A stretch of DNA of 64,000 nucleotides, from assembly GCF_009665255.1 (NCBI RefSeq), contig NZ_CP035686.1, positions 1 to 64,000 of the forward strand, given 5' to 3'. The stretch comes from Vibrio metoecus (lineage in GTDB: Bacteria; Pseudomonadota; Gammaproteobacteria; Enterobacterales; Vibrionaceae). Positions within the stretch are counted from its first letter, which is position 1; every line of letters begins with the position of its first letter. This document shows positions 16,482 through 25,736 of this stretch, piece by piece. The notes beneath the pieces were generated by a model that saw nothing but the letters and a program-made list of their open reading frames with translations, was not told the origin of the DNA and searched no databases. The position numbers and the translations under genes are program-made.

Positions 16482-17153
16482 ATGAATCACTTTACCCCTG
16501 CGCAGCAGCGCAAAGCCCTTGGCTATCTTGTTTTGTTTCACCTCGTGATCATTGCGTCGAGCAATTATCTGGTGCAAATCCCGTTTACGATTTTCGGTTT
16601 CCACACTACGTGGGGTGCTTTTACTTTTCCGTTTATCTTTTTAGCGACCGATCTCACCGTACGTATTTTTGGTGCTGGCTTAGCACGTAAAATCATTTTT
16701 CTGGTGATGCTCCCTGCATTGGCGGTCTCTTACTTGCTTTCGGTGGTGTTTTTTGAAGGCCAATACCAAGGTTTAGCGCCGCTGAGTGAGTTCAATTTGT
16801 TTGTCGCGCGGATTGCGATTGCGAGTTTTATGGCATATCTGCTTGGGCAGATCATGGATGTGCATGTGTTCAACCGTCTGCGTCAAATGAAGCAGTGGTG
16901 GGTTGCGCCAACGTGTTCGACTCTGTTTGGCAATGCGCTTGATACCATCGCTTTCTTCTCGATTGCTTTCTATCAAAGCAGTGATCCATTTATGGCTGAG
17001 CATTGGACGGAAATCGCCTTAGTCGATTACACCTTCAAGCTGATCATTAGCTTAGGTCTGTTTGTGCCTATGTATGGGGTGTTGCTCAACTACTTGATCA
17101 AAAAGTTGACTGCGGTAAACCCTAATTTTGCTATGGCGAGCGTCAAAGCCTAG
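16482..17153 (+). CDS. yhhQ: Queuosine precursor transporter (COG1738 family)
   Basis: This 223-residue membrane protein belongs to the YhhQ/VUT-1 family, which imports 7-deazaguanine precursors (preQ0/preQ1) for queuosine modification of tRNA. About six hydrophobic segments are visible. Family blocks include ATDLTVRIFGAGLARKIIF and CSTLFGNALDTIAFFSIAFY. The start is ATG at 16482, preceded by AAAGG, giving MNHFTPAQQRKALGYL; a longer frame from 16311 runs through the regulatory leader and is rejected. The leader carries a probable preQ1-I riboswitch. It converges on the symporter genes and shares a terminator with them. Confidence 0.92.
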   Translation: MNHFTPAQQRKALGYLVLFHLVIIASSNYLVQIPFTIFGFHTTWGAFTFPFIFLATDLTVRIFGAGLARKIIFLVMLPALAVSYLLSVVFFEGQYQGLAPLSEFNLFVARIAIASFMAYLLGQIMDVHVFNRLRQMKQWWVAPTCSTLFGNALDTIAFFSIAFYQSSDPFMAEHWTEIALVDYTFKLIISLGLFVPMYGVLLNYLIKKLTAVNPNFAMASVKA

Positions 17154-17230
17154 TTAAATTCATGGTTCCAAGTCATCGTCAATTTTGTTTAGAGCGATGG
17201 ATTGGGAACGTGGATGCGAGGAAAAAGAAA

Positions 17231-17258
17231 GCCCGAGGTGATAACCTCGGGCTTTGCT
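17231..17258. terminator. Bidirectional terminator between yhhQ and the symporter operon
   Basis: GCCCGAGGT and ACCTCGGGC form a 9-bp stem with loop GATA. It is followed by TTTGCTTT on the plus strand and preceded by an A-rich run that serves the minus strand. Confidence 0.85.
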
Positions 17259-17302
17259 TTATCTGAATCCCTACAATTCAATAAAGCATCACAGTTAAAG
17301 CA

Positions 17303-19006
17303 TTAGTGGTCGTGAGCCGCGCCCGCGCCTTTTGGATAGCGGATGGATTCCACCATTTCCTGTACATCAGCAGGGACTTCTGCAGTGAATTTGTTCACGA
17401 CAATCGCTACCACAAAGTTCAAGCACATACCGAGTGTACCAATGCCTTCTGGGCTGATACCGAACCACCAGTTGGCTGGAACGCTCGCGGTTGGGTTAAT
17501 GAACTTAAAGTAGATGATGTAAGCCGCGGTAAAGGTAATACCTGCCAACATACCTGTGATCGCCCCTTCTTTGTTCATCTTCTTATAGAAGATGCCAAGA
17601 ATGATGGCTGGGAAGAAGGAGGAAGCGGCTAAACCGAAGGCGAAGGCTACCACCTGTGCCACGAATCCGGGTGGGTTAATACCCAGATAACCAGCACCAA
17701 CGATAGCAAGCGCTGCAGCAACCCGTGCGGCGAGCAGTTCCTGTTTATCGGTCATGTTGGGTTTAAAGCCTTTCTTCAACAAGTCATGAGAAATCGCGGT
17801 TGAGATAACCAGTAGCAGACCCGCTGCGGTAGAGAGTGCTGCCGCAAGGCCACCGGCTGCCAATAGAGCCACAACCCAGTTTGGTAGTTTGGCAATTTCA
17901 GGTGAAGCCAGAACGATGATGTCGTTATTGATGGTCATCTCGTTACGCGCATCGCCAGAGTAGAACAGACGTCCATCGCCGTTCTTGTCTTCCCATTTCA
18001 CCAGACCTGTACTTTCCCAGTTGTGGAACCATGCTGGAGCTTCAGCGGCAGGCACACCTTGGAGATCTGGGCCGTTCAACGTATCAATCATGTTCATACG
18101 AGCAAACGCGGCTACCGCAGGGGCTGTGGTGTACAAGAAAGCGATGAAGACCAGTGCCCAACCAGCAGAGATACGAGCATCCGATACTTTTGGTACGGTG
18201 AAGAAGCGGATAATTACGTGAGGCAGACCCGCAGTACCCACCATTAAGCCAGCACAGATGAAGAACACGTCAACCATACTCTTCGAGCCGTCGGTATAGG
18301 CAGTAAATCCAAGTTCTTGGGTTAAACCATCCAGTTTGGTCAGCAGATACTGGTCAGTGCCTGAGAGGGTAGAACCAAAACCGATTTGTGGAATTGGGTT
18401 GCCAGTCATCATCAGTGAAGTAAAGATGGCTGGAACCAAGAAAGCGAAGATCAGTACACAGTACTGCGCGACTTGGGTGTAGGTGATGCCCTTCATGCCG
18501 CCCATCACCGCGTAGAAGAACACGATTGCCATACCGATCACGATACCGACGTTGATGTCGACTTCGAGGAAGCGCGCAAATACTACGCCGACACCGCGCA
18601 TTTGGCCTGCGACATAAGTGAACGATACGAAGATGGCACAGAATACGGCAACCATACGCGCGGTTCTTGAGTAGTAACGATCCCCGATAAAATCAGGCAC
18701 AGTAAACTTACCGAACTTACGCAGATAAGGGGCGAGGCAAAGTGCAAGCAGCACATAACCGCCCGTCCAACCCATTAGGTAAACGGTGCCGTCATAGCCG
18801 ATAAAAGAGATGATGCCAGCCATTGAGATGAAAGAAGCCGCTGACATCCAGTCGGCAGCGGTAGCCATACCGTTTGCAACTGGATGAACGCCACCGCCCG
18901 CGACATAGAATTCACTGGTCGATCCCGCGCGCGCCCAAATCGCAATACCGATATAGAGCGCAAAAGTGATGCCGACCAGAATAAACGTCCAGGTTTGAAT
19001 ATCCAT
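17303..19006 (-). CDS. Sodium:solute symporter large subunit, VC_2705 subfamily
   Basis: This 567-residue SSSF (solute:sodium symporter family) transporter has about 13 hydrophobic segments. Family stretches include ATAADWMSAASFISMAG near the N terminus and GGLAAALSTAAGLLLVISTAISHD in the second half. It belongs to the group related to acetate permease ActP, and its pairing with a DUF4212 small protein marks the VC_2705-type two-subunit symporters; an organic acid such as acetate is a likely but unproven substrate. The ATG at 19006 with AAGGGGC upstream is chosen over a frame reaching 19054, which overlaps the small subunit. It starts 10 bp after the small-subunit stop. CrbR, an acetate-response regulator, is encoded nearby. 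Confidence 0.88.
   Translation of the reverse strand: MDIQTWTFILVGITFALYIGIAIWARAGSTSEFYVAGGGVHPVANGMATAADWMSAASFISMAGIISFIGYDGTVYLMGWTGGYVLLALCLAPYLRKFGKFTVPDFIGDRYYSRTARMVAVFCAIFVSFTYVAGQMRGVGVVFARFLEVDINVGIVIGMAIVFFYAVMGGMKGITYTQVAQYCVLIFAFLVPAIFTSLMMTGNPIPQIGFGSTLSGTDQYLLTKLDGLTQELGFTAYTDGSKSMVDVFFICAGLMVGTAGLPHVIIRFFTVPKVSDARISAGWALVFIAFLYTTAPAVAAFARMNMIDTLNGPDLQGVPAAEAPAWFHNWESTGLVKWEDKNGDGRLFYSGDARNEMTINNDIIVLASPEIAKLPNWVVALLAAGGLAAALSTAAGLLLVISTAISHDLLKKGFKPNMTDKQELLAARVAAALAIVGAGYLGINPPGFVAQVVAFAFGLAASSFFPAIILGIFYKKMNKEGAITGMLAGITFTAAYIIYFKFINPTASVPANWWFGISPEGIGTLGMCLNFVVAIVVNKFTAEVPADVQEMVESIRYPKGAGAAHDH
17310..17330 (-). other. Histidine-rich C-terminal tail of the symporter
   Basis: The symporter ends GAGAAHDH, a short charged tail after the last membrane segment; nothing more can be said about its role. 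Confidence 0.3.
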
Positions 19007-19016
19007 GTTCAGCCCC

Positions 19017-19283
19017 TTAGTCTTCTTGTACGTTATATTTTTTGTCGAGCGCATTCATGCGCGCAACATAAATAAAGATCAGAGCAACGAAGGTGTAGAT
19101 AGAGCCTTGTTGCGCGAACCAGAAACCGAGTTTAAACCCAGCAAATTGAATCGTGTTGAGCGCATCGACAAACAAAATTCCCGCGCCGTATGAAACTAAA
19201 AACCACACTGCAAGCAGTGAGCCCATGATCCCCAAGTTTTCCTTCCAGTAGGCTTGAGCATGTTCAGTTGATTTGAACCCCAT
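19017..19283 (-). CDS. DUF4212 small subunit of sodium:solute symporter
   Basis: This 88-residue membrane protein has two hydrophobic segments (about residues 20-42 and 55-75) and begins MGFKSTEHAQAYWKENLGIM. The DUF4212 family is found directly before VC_2705-type symporters and is regarded as their small subunit, analogous to YjcH before ActP but from a different family. AAGGAGAAGG precedes the ATG at 19283. It is the first gene of the two-gene unit; its stop is 10 bp before the large-subunit ATG, indicating translational coupling. Confidence 0.88.
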   Translation of the reverse strand: MGFKSTEHAQAYWKENLGIMGSLLAVWFLVSYGAGILFVDALNTIQFAGFKLGFWFAQQGSIYTFVALIFIYVARMNALDKKYNVQED

Positions 19284-19758
19284 GGCCTTCTCCTTTGTTT
19301 TGTTATCCCGTAAAAAACTGTTAACGCAATGTTACGTGTCTTAGGTTAGCAGCCGAATGGCAAGGGATCTGTGCAACTTTAGTCGGGGGAGAGGAGGCGA
19401 AAAATAACCTGAAATCGAGAGTTTACAAAAACGTGTTTTGATGTGGCACAGCGGTTCTGCCAGCTAGATTTGTGGGTGCATTGTCATCATGGACTTATAT
19501 TGATAGTGAGCATTATTACTTGTGATATTGCGACATTTCCCACCCCACTTTCAGAGAGTTCTGTTGTTAATTAAATGTTAAATTAGCCAAAAGTATAAGA
19601 TTAAAGGGATATTCATTGGCGTTTTATCGATAAAAGCTCGGTAAAGCGTGATTTGTTTACATAAACTTTTCTCAGTGACGTCACAAATTCGTGCACAATA
19701 GACGCTCAAATGACTTGATTAAACAAGACAATCTGTTGATAGCTGATTGGGAGGGAGA
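19284..19758. other. 475-bp divergent intergenic region, symporter versus nhaP2
   Basis: This region holds no convincing ORF. It is AT-rich from about 19500 on and must carry both divergent promoters. The only notable motif is a perfect palindrome GTGACGTCAC at 19675-19684, about 75 bp before the nhaP2 start. A TGTGATATTGCGACAT stretch near 19520 is a poor CRP match and is not called. Confidence 0.6.
19675..19684. promoter_or_regulatory. GTGACGTCAC palindrome upstream of nhaP2
   Basis: This perfect 10-bp palindrome lies about 75 bp before the nhaP2 start. The same TGACGTCAC occurs at 22232-22240 over the crbR start, on the other side of nhaP2. A shared operator is possible; chance is not excluded. 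Confidence 0.3.
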
Positions 19759-21504
19759 GTGGACGCCGTTACGATTAACAGTTTTTTTATGATAGGTGCC
19801 TTGCTAATAGGCATCAGCGTATTGCTCAGCCCGGTATCTTCAAAGTTGGGGATCCCGATTCTGTTGGTGTTTCTCGCGGTTGGTATGTTGGCGGGAGAAG
19901 ATGGCATCGGACAGATTGCCTTTGATAATTATCCCGTGGCCTATTTAGTCAGTAACTTGGCTTTGGCGATTATTTTGCTTGATGGCGGAATGCGTACCCG
20001 AGTAGCGAGCTTTCGGGTCGCATTTTGGCCCTCAGTCTCACTGGCGACCTTAGGCGTTGCTGTAACCACTTTGCTCACCGGTTTGCTCGCGATGTGGTTG
20101 TTTAATCTGAGCCTGCTACAAGGCGTATTAGTGGGGGCGATCGTCGGCTCGACGGATGCGGCGGCGGTATTTTCTCTGCTCAAAGGGCGCAGCCTCAATG
20201 AACGGGTTGGCGCAACCTTGGAAATTGAATCGGGAACCAACGACCCGATGGCAGTGTTTTTGACTGTCACCTTGATTGCGATACTCAGTAGTGCCGAAGC
20301 CAACTTAAGCGCAGGCTTTTTATTGCTCAGTTTTGTGCAGCAGTTTGGCGTGGGGGCGCTGCTAGGGTTGGCGGGAGGCTGGATTTTATGGTGGCTGATC
20401 AATCGCAACCAATTGCCTGAGGGGTTGTACTCGATTCTGGCGGTGAGTGGTGGCTTGATGATTTTTGCCCTCTCGAATGCGTTGGGTGGCAGTGGCATTC
20501 TTTCGATTTATCTGGCGGGTTTGTTACTTGGCAATCGTCCTACGCGCAGTCGTCACGCGATCCTTAACGTGCTTGATGGCATGACGTGGCTGGCGCAAAT
20601 TGGTATGTTCTTGGTGCTGGGTTTGTTAGTCACACCATCGGAATTGATGGAGATTGCACTTCCCGGTTTAGCGTTGGCGGTAGGGATGATCCTCTTTGCT
20701 CGCCCCATTGCGGTATGGATTGGTCTAGCCCCGTTTAAGAGTTTTACTGCGCGTGAGAAATGGTTTGTCTCTTGGGTCGGCTTACGTGGCGCAGTGCCGA
20801 TCATTCTTGCTGTGTTTCCAATGATGGCGGGTTTGCCCAATGCACAGCTTTACTTCAACCTCGCATTCTTCGTGGTCATGGTGTCACTGGTGGTGCAGGG
20901 TGGAACGCTGACCAAAGCCATGTCGCTGGCTAAAGTGGAACTGCCACCGAAACCGGAGCCCATTTCTCGCACGGGCGTGGAAATTTATCCGACCAGTGAG
21001 TGGGAGCTGTTTATCTACAAACTGAAAGCAGACAAATGGTGTATCGGTGAGCCGCTTCGCAATCTGTTTATGCCAGAAGGCACCCGGATTGCCGCCGTAT
21101 TTCGGGATAATCAACTGTTACACCCTTCGGGCAGTACCGAGTTGTGTGAAGGCGATACCTTGTGTGTGATGGCGCAGGAGCGCGATCTCGAACCGCTGAG
21201 CCGCCTATTCAGTGAAGCGCCAGAAAAGGCATCATTAGTTCGCTTCTTTGGTGACTTCTTCCTCGATATTGAAGCGAAATTGCAAGATGTGGCTTTGTTG
21301 TATGGTCTGGACCTAGGTGAGCTTGAGGCTGACGCTAAGCTTAAAGATCTGGTGTTAGAGCATTTGGGCGAAACGCCAGTGCTCGGCGATTACTTCGAAT
21401 GGCATGGTTTGCAATGGGTGGTCGCCGATGTGGTGGACTGGAAAGTGACCAAAATCGGTCTGCGCTTACCGCCCGAAGAAGAGCTACAAGAAGGCGCCGA
21501 GTAA
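19759..21504 (+). CDS. nhaP2: K+(Na+)/H+ antiporter NhaP2 (CvrA)
   Basis: This 581-residue CPA1-type antiporter has about 12 membrane segments in the first 390 residues, including LDGGMRTR, GAIVGSTDAAAVFSLL and GTNDPMAVFLT, with the conserved ion-binding acidic residues. The cytoplasmic C-terminal half contains a TrkA_C-like domain (about 400-480, WCIGEPLRNLFMPEGTRIAAV) and a final CorC/HlyC-like domain. The V. cholerae homologue exchanges K+ for protons and supports acid tolerance. GTG at 19759 is chosen because GGGAGGGAGA lies just before it and it gives (M)DAVTINSFFMIG; a TTG at 19747 is also in frame. It converges on crbR. Confidence 0.93.
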   Translation: MDAVTINSFFMIGALLIGISVLLSPVSSKLGIPILLVFLAVGMLAGEDGIGQIAFDNYPVAYLVSNLALAIILLDGGMRTRVASFRVAFWPSVSLATLGVAVTTLLTGLLAMWLFNLSLLQGVLVGAIVGSTDAAAVFSLLKGRSLNERVGATLEIESGTNDPMAVFLTVTLIAILSSAEANLSAGFLLLSFVQQFGVGALLGLAGGWILWWLINRNQLPEGLYSILAVSGGLMIFALSNALGGSGILSIYLAGLLLGNRPTRSRHAILNVLDGMTWLAQIGMFLVLGLLVTPSELMEIALPGLALAVGMILFARPIAVWIGLAPFKSFTAREKWFVSWVGLRGAVPIILAVFPMMAGLPNAQLYFNLAFFVVMVSLVVQGGTLTKAMSLAKVELPPKPEPISRTGVEIYPTSEWELFIYKLKADKWCIGEPLRNLFMPEGTRIAAVFRDNQLLHPSGSTELCEGDTLCVMAQERDLEPLSRLFSEAPEKASLVRFFGDFFLDIEAKLQDVALLYGLDLGELEADAKLKDLVLEHLGETPVLGDYFEWHGLQWVVADVVDWKVTKIGLRLPPEEELQEGAE

Positions 21505-21590
21505 CGATCGTTTGCGCCTTGATATTGCGGTGCTGTTCAACGCCAACCGGCAATGCCAAGGCGTTTGGTGATAGCGCGAGTAAGCAGAAA

Positions 21591-21620
21591 TGAGCGAGTG
21601 ATTCACTCGCTCATTTCTTT
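21591..21620. terminator. Terminator between nhaP2 and crbR
   Basis: TGAGCGAGTG (21591-21600) pairs with CACTCGCTCA (21604-21613) and is followed by TTTCTTTT on the plus strand. It overlaps the last codons of crbR, so it would serve mainly nhaP2. Confidence 0.65.
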
Positions 21621-22232
21621 TAGCAAGATCACTGCTTGAGTGCGGTTTTTCACGCCAAGTTTGCGGAAAATGGCCGTCATATGCGCTTTTATGGTGGCTT
21701 CTGATACATTCAATTCATAAGCAATCTGCTTGTTGAGCAGGCCATCAGACAGCATGCCAAGTACCTTGTATTGCTGCGGAGTCAGCGCGGCGACTTTTTC
21801 CGCTAGGTCATTACCGACAAAGCCATCAACCAGTAAATGTGCGGGGAAATAAGGCTCGCCGTTGAGCACTTGATTGAGCGCGGCAATCAGGCTGCGCATA
21901 TCGCTCGATTTTGGAATAAAGCCAAACGCGCCGTGACTTTTCACCTGCGATACCACGCTAGGTTCTTCACTAGCGGAAATGACTACTATCGGTAAATCTG
22001 GGTATTCGGAACGCAAGTGAATCAAACCGGACATGCCATTGGCACCGGGCATTTTCAGATCCAGCAACAGCAGATCGGGCTCTGATTCTTTATTGAGTAG
22101 GGTGAGCAAAGCATCCAGCGAGTCTGCTTCCAGCAAATTCGCGCCGCTGATCGCCATGTGCACCGATTGAAACAATGCATTACGAAACAGGGGATGGTCA
22201 TCAGCAATGATGATGGTGTAGGTCGAGTCCAT
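21603..22232 (-). CDS. crbR: LuxR-type response regulator, CrbR-like
   Basis: This 209-residue NarL/FixJ-family response regulator has a receiver domain with the acidic pair DD at residues 11-12, the phospho-acceptor Asp in LLLLDLKMPG near residue 58, and the Lys in FIPKSS near 108. A GerE/LuxR helix-turn-helix follows (LTPQQYKVLGMLSDGLLNKQIAYELNVS, then SEATIKAHMTAIFRKLGVKNR). From memory the V. cholerae protein at this locus is CrbR, partner of the unlinked kinase CrbS, which activates acetate uptake and acetyl-CoA synthetase genes. No kinase gene is adjacent here, consistent with that. The nearby symporter pair is a candidate target. Confidence 0.82.
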   Translation of the reverse strand: MDSTYTIIIADDHPLFRNALFQSVHMAISGANLLEADSLDALLTLLNKESEPDLLLLDLKMPGANGMSGLIHLRSEYPDLPIVVISASEEPSVVSQVKSHGAFGFIPKSSDMRSLIAALNQVLNGEPYFPAHLLVDGFVGNDLAEKVAALTPQQYKVLGMLSDGLLNKQIAYELNVSEATIKAHMTAIFRKLGVKNRTQAVILLKEMSE

Positions 22233-22240
22233 GACGTCAC
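22231..22240. promoter_or_regulatory. ATGACGTCAC palindrome over the crbR start
   Basis: This shares TGACGTCAC with the nhaP2 upstream palindrome at 19675. It overlaps the crbR start codon (22230-22232), so a role as operator is possible but unproven. Confidence 0.25.
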
Positions 22241-22404
22241 AACAGGTTTACCAAACAGTTATAGGAATTATTGTTCTGTTTATCGCAGTGAACAATCTTT
22301 ACCCGTTAAAAGTCTGAACTGTATCCCTTTTTAAATGCATGAGTTTGAATAGCGAACACGATTTCAGTTGAGTCGCCCCATCGCAGTGCGAATGGGGCCG
22401 CAAC

Positions 22405-24213
22405 TTATAAGCCTTGTTGAATGAGATGGTCGAGAAACGGTTGCTCGGCCATAAAACCGGTAATACGAGCATTCGGTACGGGCTCGCCTTGCGCATTCCA
22501 AAACTCAATGGTTGGCAAACCGAGCACATTCAGCGCCTTGAGTAACTCAATATCCTGCGGCTGATTTTTAGTGACATCGGCTTGCAGCAGGACGAAACCG
22601 CTGAGCTTGGTTTCCACTTGCTTGGCGTGAAAGGTGTATTTCTCAAACTCTTTACAGGCCACGCACCAATCCGCGTAGAAATCGAGCATCACAGGTTTAC
22701 CTTGTGCTTTGGCGTCTGCTAATGAACTTTGCAGCTCGCTTAGATTGGCGATGCGAGTAAATTGGATCTGTTTGACCTGCTGAGTTGTTTGAGTCGGAGC
22801 AAACCAGTGATTGAGTGCAGGTTGCGCAGAGGCCAGCAGCCCTAAAATCGCGATGATCCCAATTAAGCTCTGTTTCCAACCACCAAACGGCAGACTGTTT
22901 TTGACATGATACAGCCAACCGAATGCCGCTAAACCGAGTGCCGACCACAGCACGGTCGACCAAAGTTCAGGCAGAATACGCTCTAATAGAAAGATGGGGG
23001 CGGCGAGCAATACAAAACCAAACAGGGTTTTCACGCGCTCCATCCAGTTGCCCGCTTTAGGCAGTAGCTTGTTACCAAACACTGCAACCAGAATCAGCGG
23101 AATGCCCATGCCCATTGCTAGCGCGTAAAGTGCGACCGCTCCGGTAAGCAAATCGCCGCTTTGCGCCACATAAAGCAGGGCGCCAGAAAGTGGCGCAGTG
23201 GTGCAAGGTGAGCAAACCAAGCCTGAGATGGCACCCATAGCAAATACGCCGGGTAGGCTGCCACCTTGCTGAGCGTTACTCAATGAATTCAGCCAAGTCT
23301 GAACCCCGCTTGGTAACTGCAGGCTGTACAAACCAAACATAGCAAGGGCGAGCGCCACAAACAGCACGCTTAAACCCATCAGCACATAAGGGTGTTGTAG
23401 CGCGGCTTGAAATTGTAATCCAGCCGAAGCAACCACTAAACCAAGCAAGGTGTAAGTGAGCGCCATGCCTTGCACGTAAATCACGCTGAGCAGTAGCGCG
23501 CGTCGTTGGGTGAGCTTGGCGCCGCCAAGTACGATACTGGTTAAAATTGGATACATGGGCAGCACGCAAGGAGTGAATGCCAGACCAACCCCAAGTGCTA
23601 AAAACAGCAGTGGTGTCCACCAATTTTGCGCCAGTTTGTTGGCCAGCGAATCTTGGGCTGAAACGGGGGAAGAAATGTTGGTCGTCGGTGCAATGTTACT
23701 GGTGCTGAGCGTTTTTGAATGGTTTGAGTCAGAGGTCTGACTATTAGAGTTTCCACTAAATGGAGCGATATTGATCACTCGGGTTTCGGGTGGGTAACAA
23801 AACCCAGCCTTTGCGCAACCCTGATATTGAACGATCACCTTGGCACCGCTTTGGAAAGCCGTAAGAGGCAGCGGGACAGATAACGGTGTCGTGTAGATTT
23901 TCACATCACCAAAAAACTCATCGTGATAAGGCTCACCTTCGGTCAGTGAGTACTCACCGATCTCAAGATTTTCAGCACTGATGCTGATCCGGTCTTGATA
24001 GAGGTAGTACCCCTCTTTGACTTGCCAATCGATAAACAAGGTGGAGTCTTGCTGGAACGTATTAAACGGAAATGCTTCATCGACCGGAACAAAACGGTTT
24101 TGGTTTGAGGCAAAACTGGAAGTGTTGTTCGAGGCGTTATTACCAAACAGCGCCCAAGCGGGTTGAGTAAGTAGAGCGAACAGCAATGAAAAGCAAAGTA
24201 ACAGTGTGCGCAT
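22405..24213 (-). CDS. dsbD: Thiol:disulfide interchange protein DsbD
   Basis: DsbD carries reducing power from cytosolic thioredoxin across the inner membrane to periplasmic partners such as DsbC. The 602 residues begin with a signal peptide (1-21, ending QPAWA). The periplasmic alpha domain has its cysteine pair in QGCAKAGFCYPP. The central eight-helix membrane domain carries cysteines in FTPCVLPM and GLVCSPCTTAPL. The C-terminal thioredoxin-like gamma domain has CVAC in FYADWCVACKEFEKYTF. All six catalytic cysteines are present. It lies downstream of the aspA-dcuA pair but behind a strong terminator. A GC-rich hairpin at about 22375-22398 follows it without a U-run. Confidence 0.96.
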   Translation of the reverse strand: MRTLLLCFSLLFALLTQPAWALFGNNASNNTSSFASNQNRFVPVDEAFPFNTFQQDSTLFIDWQVKEGYYLYQDRISISAENLEIGEYSLTEGEPYHDEFFGDVKIYTTPLSVPLPLTAFQSGAKVIVQYQGCAKAGFCYPPETRVINIAPFSGNSNSQTSDSNHSKTLSTSNIAPTTNISSPVSAQDSLANKLAQNWWTPLLFLALGVGLAFTPCVLPMYPILTSIVLGGAKLTQRRALLLSVIYVQGMALTYTLLGLVVASAGLQFQAALQHPYVLMGLSVLFVALALAMFGLYSLQLPSGVQTWLNSLSNAQQGGSLPGVFAMGAISGLVCSPCTTAPLSGALLYVAQSGDLLTGAVALYALAMGMGIPLILVAVFGNKLLPKAGNWMERVKTLFGFVLLAAPIFLLERILPELWSTVLWSALGLAAFGWLYHVKNSLPFGGWKQSLIGIIAILGLLASAQPALNHWFAPTQTTQQVKQIQFTRIANLSELQSSLADAKAQGKPVMLDFYADWCVACKEFEKYTFHAKQVETKLSGFVLLQADVTKNQPQDIELLKALNVLGLPTIEFWNAQGEPVPNARITGFMAEQPFLDHLIQQGL

Positions 24214-24290
24214 GGGTCAAATCGTTATCAATCATTTGGTTGTCATAGTAACCCAATCAGACCTTAGGATGCGCCAATAAGTTTCACAAC

Positions 24291-24315
24291 AATAAAAAAG
24301 GGAGCCGAAGCTCCC
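24291..24315 (-). terminator. Intrinsic terminator after dcuA
   Basis: On the minus strand GGGAGC-TTCG-GCTCCC is followed by TTTTTTATT. This is a textbook terminator with a UUCG tetraloop, placed between dcuA and dsbD. Confidence 0.9.
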
Positions 24316-24334
24316 AGACTTTTGCACTTTATCC

Positions 24335-25642
24335 TTAGATAAATAGGCTGCCGAATGCAAAGCCAAAGGCTACTGCACTGGCGATGGTGGCGACACCCGG
24401 AATAAAGAACGGATGGTTAAACACATATTTCCCAATACGCGTTGAACCTGTGTCATCCATCTCTACCGCCGCCAACAAAGTTGGGTAAGTTGGCAGTACG
24501 AACAGTGCACTGACCGCCGCAAAAGAGGCGACCGCAGTCAGAGGTGCCACACCAATTGCAAGAGCTGCAGGCATCAGTGCAACCGTGGTTGCACCTTGTG
24601 AGTAAAGCAACATAGATGCAAAGAACAGCACTAGTGCCAGCATCCATGGGTAGTCAGCCAGTAGAGTACCAGCCACTTCTTTAATGCCATCCACGTGTGC
24701 GTTAACAAATGTTGAACCTAACCATGCAACACCCAATACGCAGACACACGCTGTCATACCTGAACGGAAAGTTGAAGCGGCTGGAATTTTGGCAGCATCA
24801 ATTTTGGTCAGCATCACAATACCCGCTGCTGCGGCTAGCATGAACGTCATGATGGCTTCGTTACGGCCAAGTGCAGGGTTCTCAATTAAACCTACTGAGC
24901 TTGAAATCGCCGCGGCGTAGCACACCACCAGAATGATCGCGGTGAGGAATACGTAAGTCGCGGTTTTCGCGGTTGGCAGAATTTCACGCTTTTGTGTCCC
25001 CGCCAGTTTGATCAAACCTTGTTCCAGACGCTCTTGATAAATCGGGTCGTCTTTCAGTTCGCTACCCATAAAGTTAGAAACAAACGCACCGACCATACAA
25101 GCAGCAAAGGTGGTTGGGATACAGATCGCCAGCAGCGTTAAGTAATCCACGCCAAATGGTACCAACATCGCGGCAAACGCAACGACGGCCGCAGAAATGG
25201 GTGATGCGGTGATGGCAATTTGTGAAGCCACAACAGCAATCGACAGCGGACGTGAAGGACGCACACCTTGACCTTTGGCCACTTCTGCGATCACTGGCAA
25301 GGTTGAGAATGCCGTGTGACCGGTACCAGCCATCAGTGTCATCAGGAAAGTGACAATGGGGGCATAGAAGGTGATTCTTTCCGGATGTTTACGCAGGAAG
25401 TTTTCTGCCAGTTGCACCAGCCAATCCATACCACCTGCCACCTGCATAGCGGCGATTGCGGTGATCACCGACATGATGATCAAAATAACATCGACAGGAA
25501 TAAAGGCTTGTTTGGTCGGTACGCCAAGGATTAATGACAAGGCGATCACACCAGCACCACCGGCAAAACCAATGCCGATACCGCCAATCCGTGCGCCCAG
25601 GAAGATGAAGAGGAGAACAATAGCCAGTTCGACCCAAATCAT
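24335..25642 (-). CDS. dcuA: Anaerobic C4-dicarboxylate transporter DcuA
   Basis: This 435-residue Dcu-family inner-membrane carrier begins MIWVELAIVLLFIFLGARIGG. It has ten or more hydrophobic segments and the conserved stretch LMAGTGHTAFSTLPVIAEVAK. The family exchanges or imports fumarate, malate, aspartate and succinate. Location directly after aspA argues for DcuA over DcuB. ATG at 25642 has GAGG upstream. The gap to aspA (127 bp) contains a hairpin that may lower readthrough, giving more aspA than dcuA message. Confidence 0.92.
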   Translation of the reverse strand: MIWVELAIVLLFIFLGARIGGIGIGFAGGAGVIALSLILGVPTKQAFIPVDVILIIMSVITAIAAMQVAGGMDWLVQLAENFLRKHPERITFYAPIVTFLMTLMAGTGHTAFSTLPVIAEVAKGQGVRPSRPLSIAVVASQIAITASPISAAVVAFAAMLVPFGVDYLTLLAICIPTTFAACMVGAFVSNFMGSELKDDPIYQERLEQGLIKLAGTQKREILPTAKTATYVFLTAIILVVCYAAAISSSVGLIENPALGRNEAIMTFMLAAAAGIVMLTKIDAAKIPAASTFRSGMTACVCVLGVAWLGSTFVNAHVDGIKEVAGTLLADYPWMLALVLFFASMLLYSQGATTVALMPAALAIGVAPLTAVASFAAVSALFVLPTYPTLLAAVEMDDTGSTRIGKYVFNHPFFIPGVATIASAVAFGFAFGSLFI

Positions 25643-25736
25643 AATGATTACCTCATGTTAAAGATGAAAAAATTATCTCAACACTCACACTACGAGCGTT
25701 CAAATAATGCTTTCAGCGCATTGAGTTTGATGAGAA

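Noticed and set aside
19941..20498. 185-residue open frame on the minus strand inside nhaP2
   Set aside because: It lies wholly inside a well-supported antiporter gene, has no ribosome binding site, and reads as a shadow rich in Pro, Ser, Thr and Lys.
22375..22398. GCCCCAT/ATGGGGC hairpin after dsbD as a terminator
   Set aside because: No U-run follows on the minus strand; a structural role remains possible but unsupported.
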